A DNA stretch of 64,000 nucleotides, from the NCBI RefSeq assembly GCF_027570195.1, contig NZ_JAKMUZ010000002.1:143903-207902 (forward strand). Direction: 5' to 3'. Source of the DNA: Corynebacterium yonathiae. GTDB taxonomy: Bacteria > Actinomycetota > Actinomycetes > Mycobacteriales > Mycobacteriaceae. Both the position numbers and the translations under genes were made by a program. The notes under the pieces are model-generated. The model saw only the letters and a list, made by a program, of their open reading frames with translations. It did not search any database and had not been told where the DNA came from. Of the stretch, positions 63,910 through 64,000 are shown in pieces (within the stretch, counting starts at the first letter, position 1; every line of letters starts with the position of its first letter).

Positions 63910-64000
63910 ACTGCAGCTCAATGTCGGGCGAAGAAGCTCGGAACCATTAGCTGTCCGGGCCACTCAAAGCATATGAAAAAGCCGCTGCATCCCAGCAATG

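Overview
The window is a chromosomal segment of a Corynebacterium. Corynebacterial DtxR, SigA and SigB, the PI-mannoside operon (pgsA, patA, pimA), polyphosphate glucokinase and several actinobacterial DUF families (DUF3039, DUF3093, DUF3099, DUF3159, DUF3516, DUF3710, DUF4192, DUF4193) all point there. Base composition looks moderately GC-rich and even. The species cannot be fixed from sequence alone; a lipophilic human-associated Corynebacterium is a reasonable guess. No transposase, integrase, phage gene or CRISPR array was seen.

Left part (1-36974). A partial hrpA is followed by a membrane protein, the oxyR / ahpC-ahpD peroxide module, a DUF3516 helicase with a PAC2-family protein, a DUF4192 protein, dtxR-galE, sigB, a PAS-type regulator, a serine permease plus serine deaminase operon, dtd, a methyltransferase, a DUF3039-helicase pair, sigA, divergent ppgK / suhB, dut, DUF3710, DUF3159, a TrmA-like RNA methyltransferase, dxs, an RNase D-like exonuclease, hemQ, msrB, a GT-C glycosyltransferase, a RibD-like reductase and a YdcZ-type transporter. 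From memory this follows the order around sigA-sigB-dtxR in C. glutamicum.

Middle (37045-40919). Seven tRNA genes (three identical Gly-GCC, two Val-GAC, one Cys-GCA and, on the opposite strand, one Val-CAC) lie at the join between two conserved blocks. They are followed by a small membrane protein and a three-gene secreted operon: CopC-like protein, PCu(A)C-like copper chaperone lipoprotein and a Tat-exported DyP peroxidase.

Right part (40997-63909). thrS-HIT-pgsA-patA-pimA-LemA-like is one tightly overlapped operon for inositol phospholipid and PIM synthesis. A second GT-C glycosyltransferase, tesB, yebC, ruvCAB, yajC-secD-secF, an orphan peptide-type substrate-binding lipoprotein, apt, rel, a surface 5'-nucleotidase and a YetF-type protein follow. 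The groups mix envelope biogenesis, protein export, DNA repair and nucleotide or stringent-response metabolism, as in related actinobacteria.

Regulatory layer. Many genes appear to use leaderless starts with a TANNNT box 7-8 nt before the start codon (oxyR, ppgK, suhB, DUF3093, dut, ribD-like, yetF). Other visible sites are a SigH-type promoter before sigB, a promoter with a flanking inverted repeat before hemQ, two palindromes before the serine operon, a degenerate SOS box before ruvC and about a dozen hairpin terminators. No clearly new defence or mobile system was found. The most interesting leads are the copper/DyP operon, the tRNA junction, the serine-operon operators and the coupled DUF3039-helicase pair.
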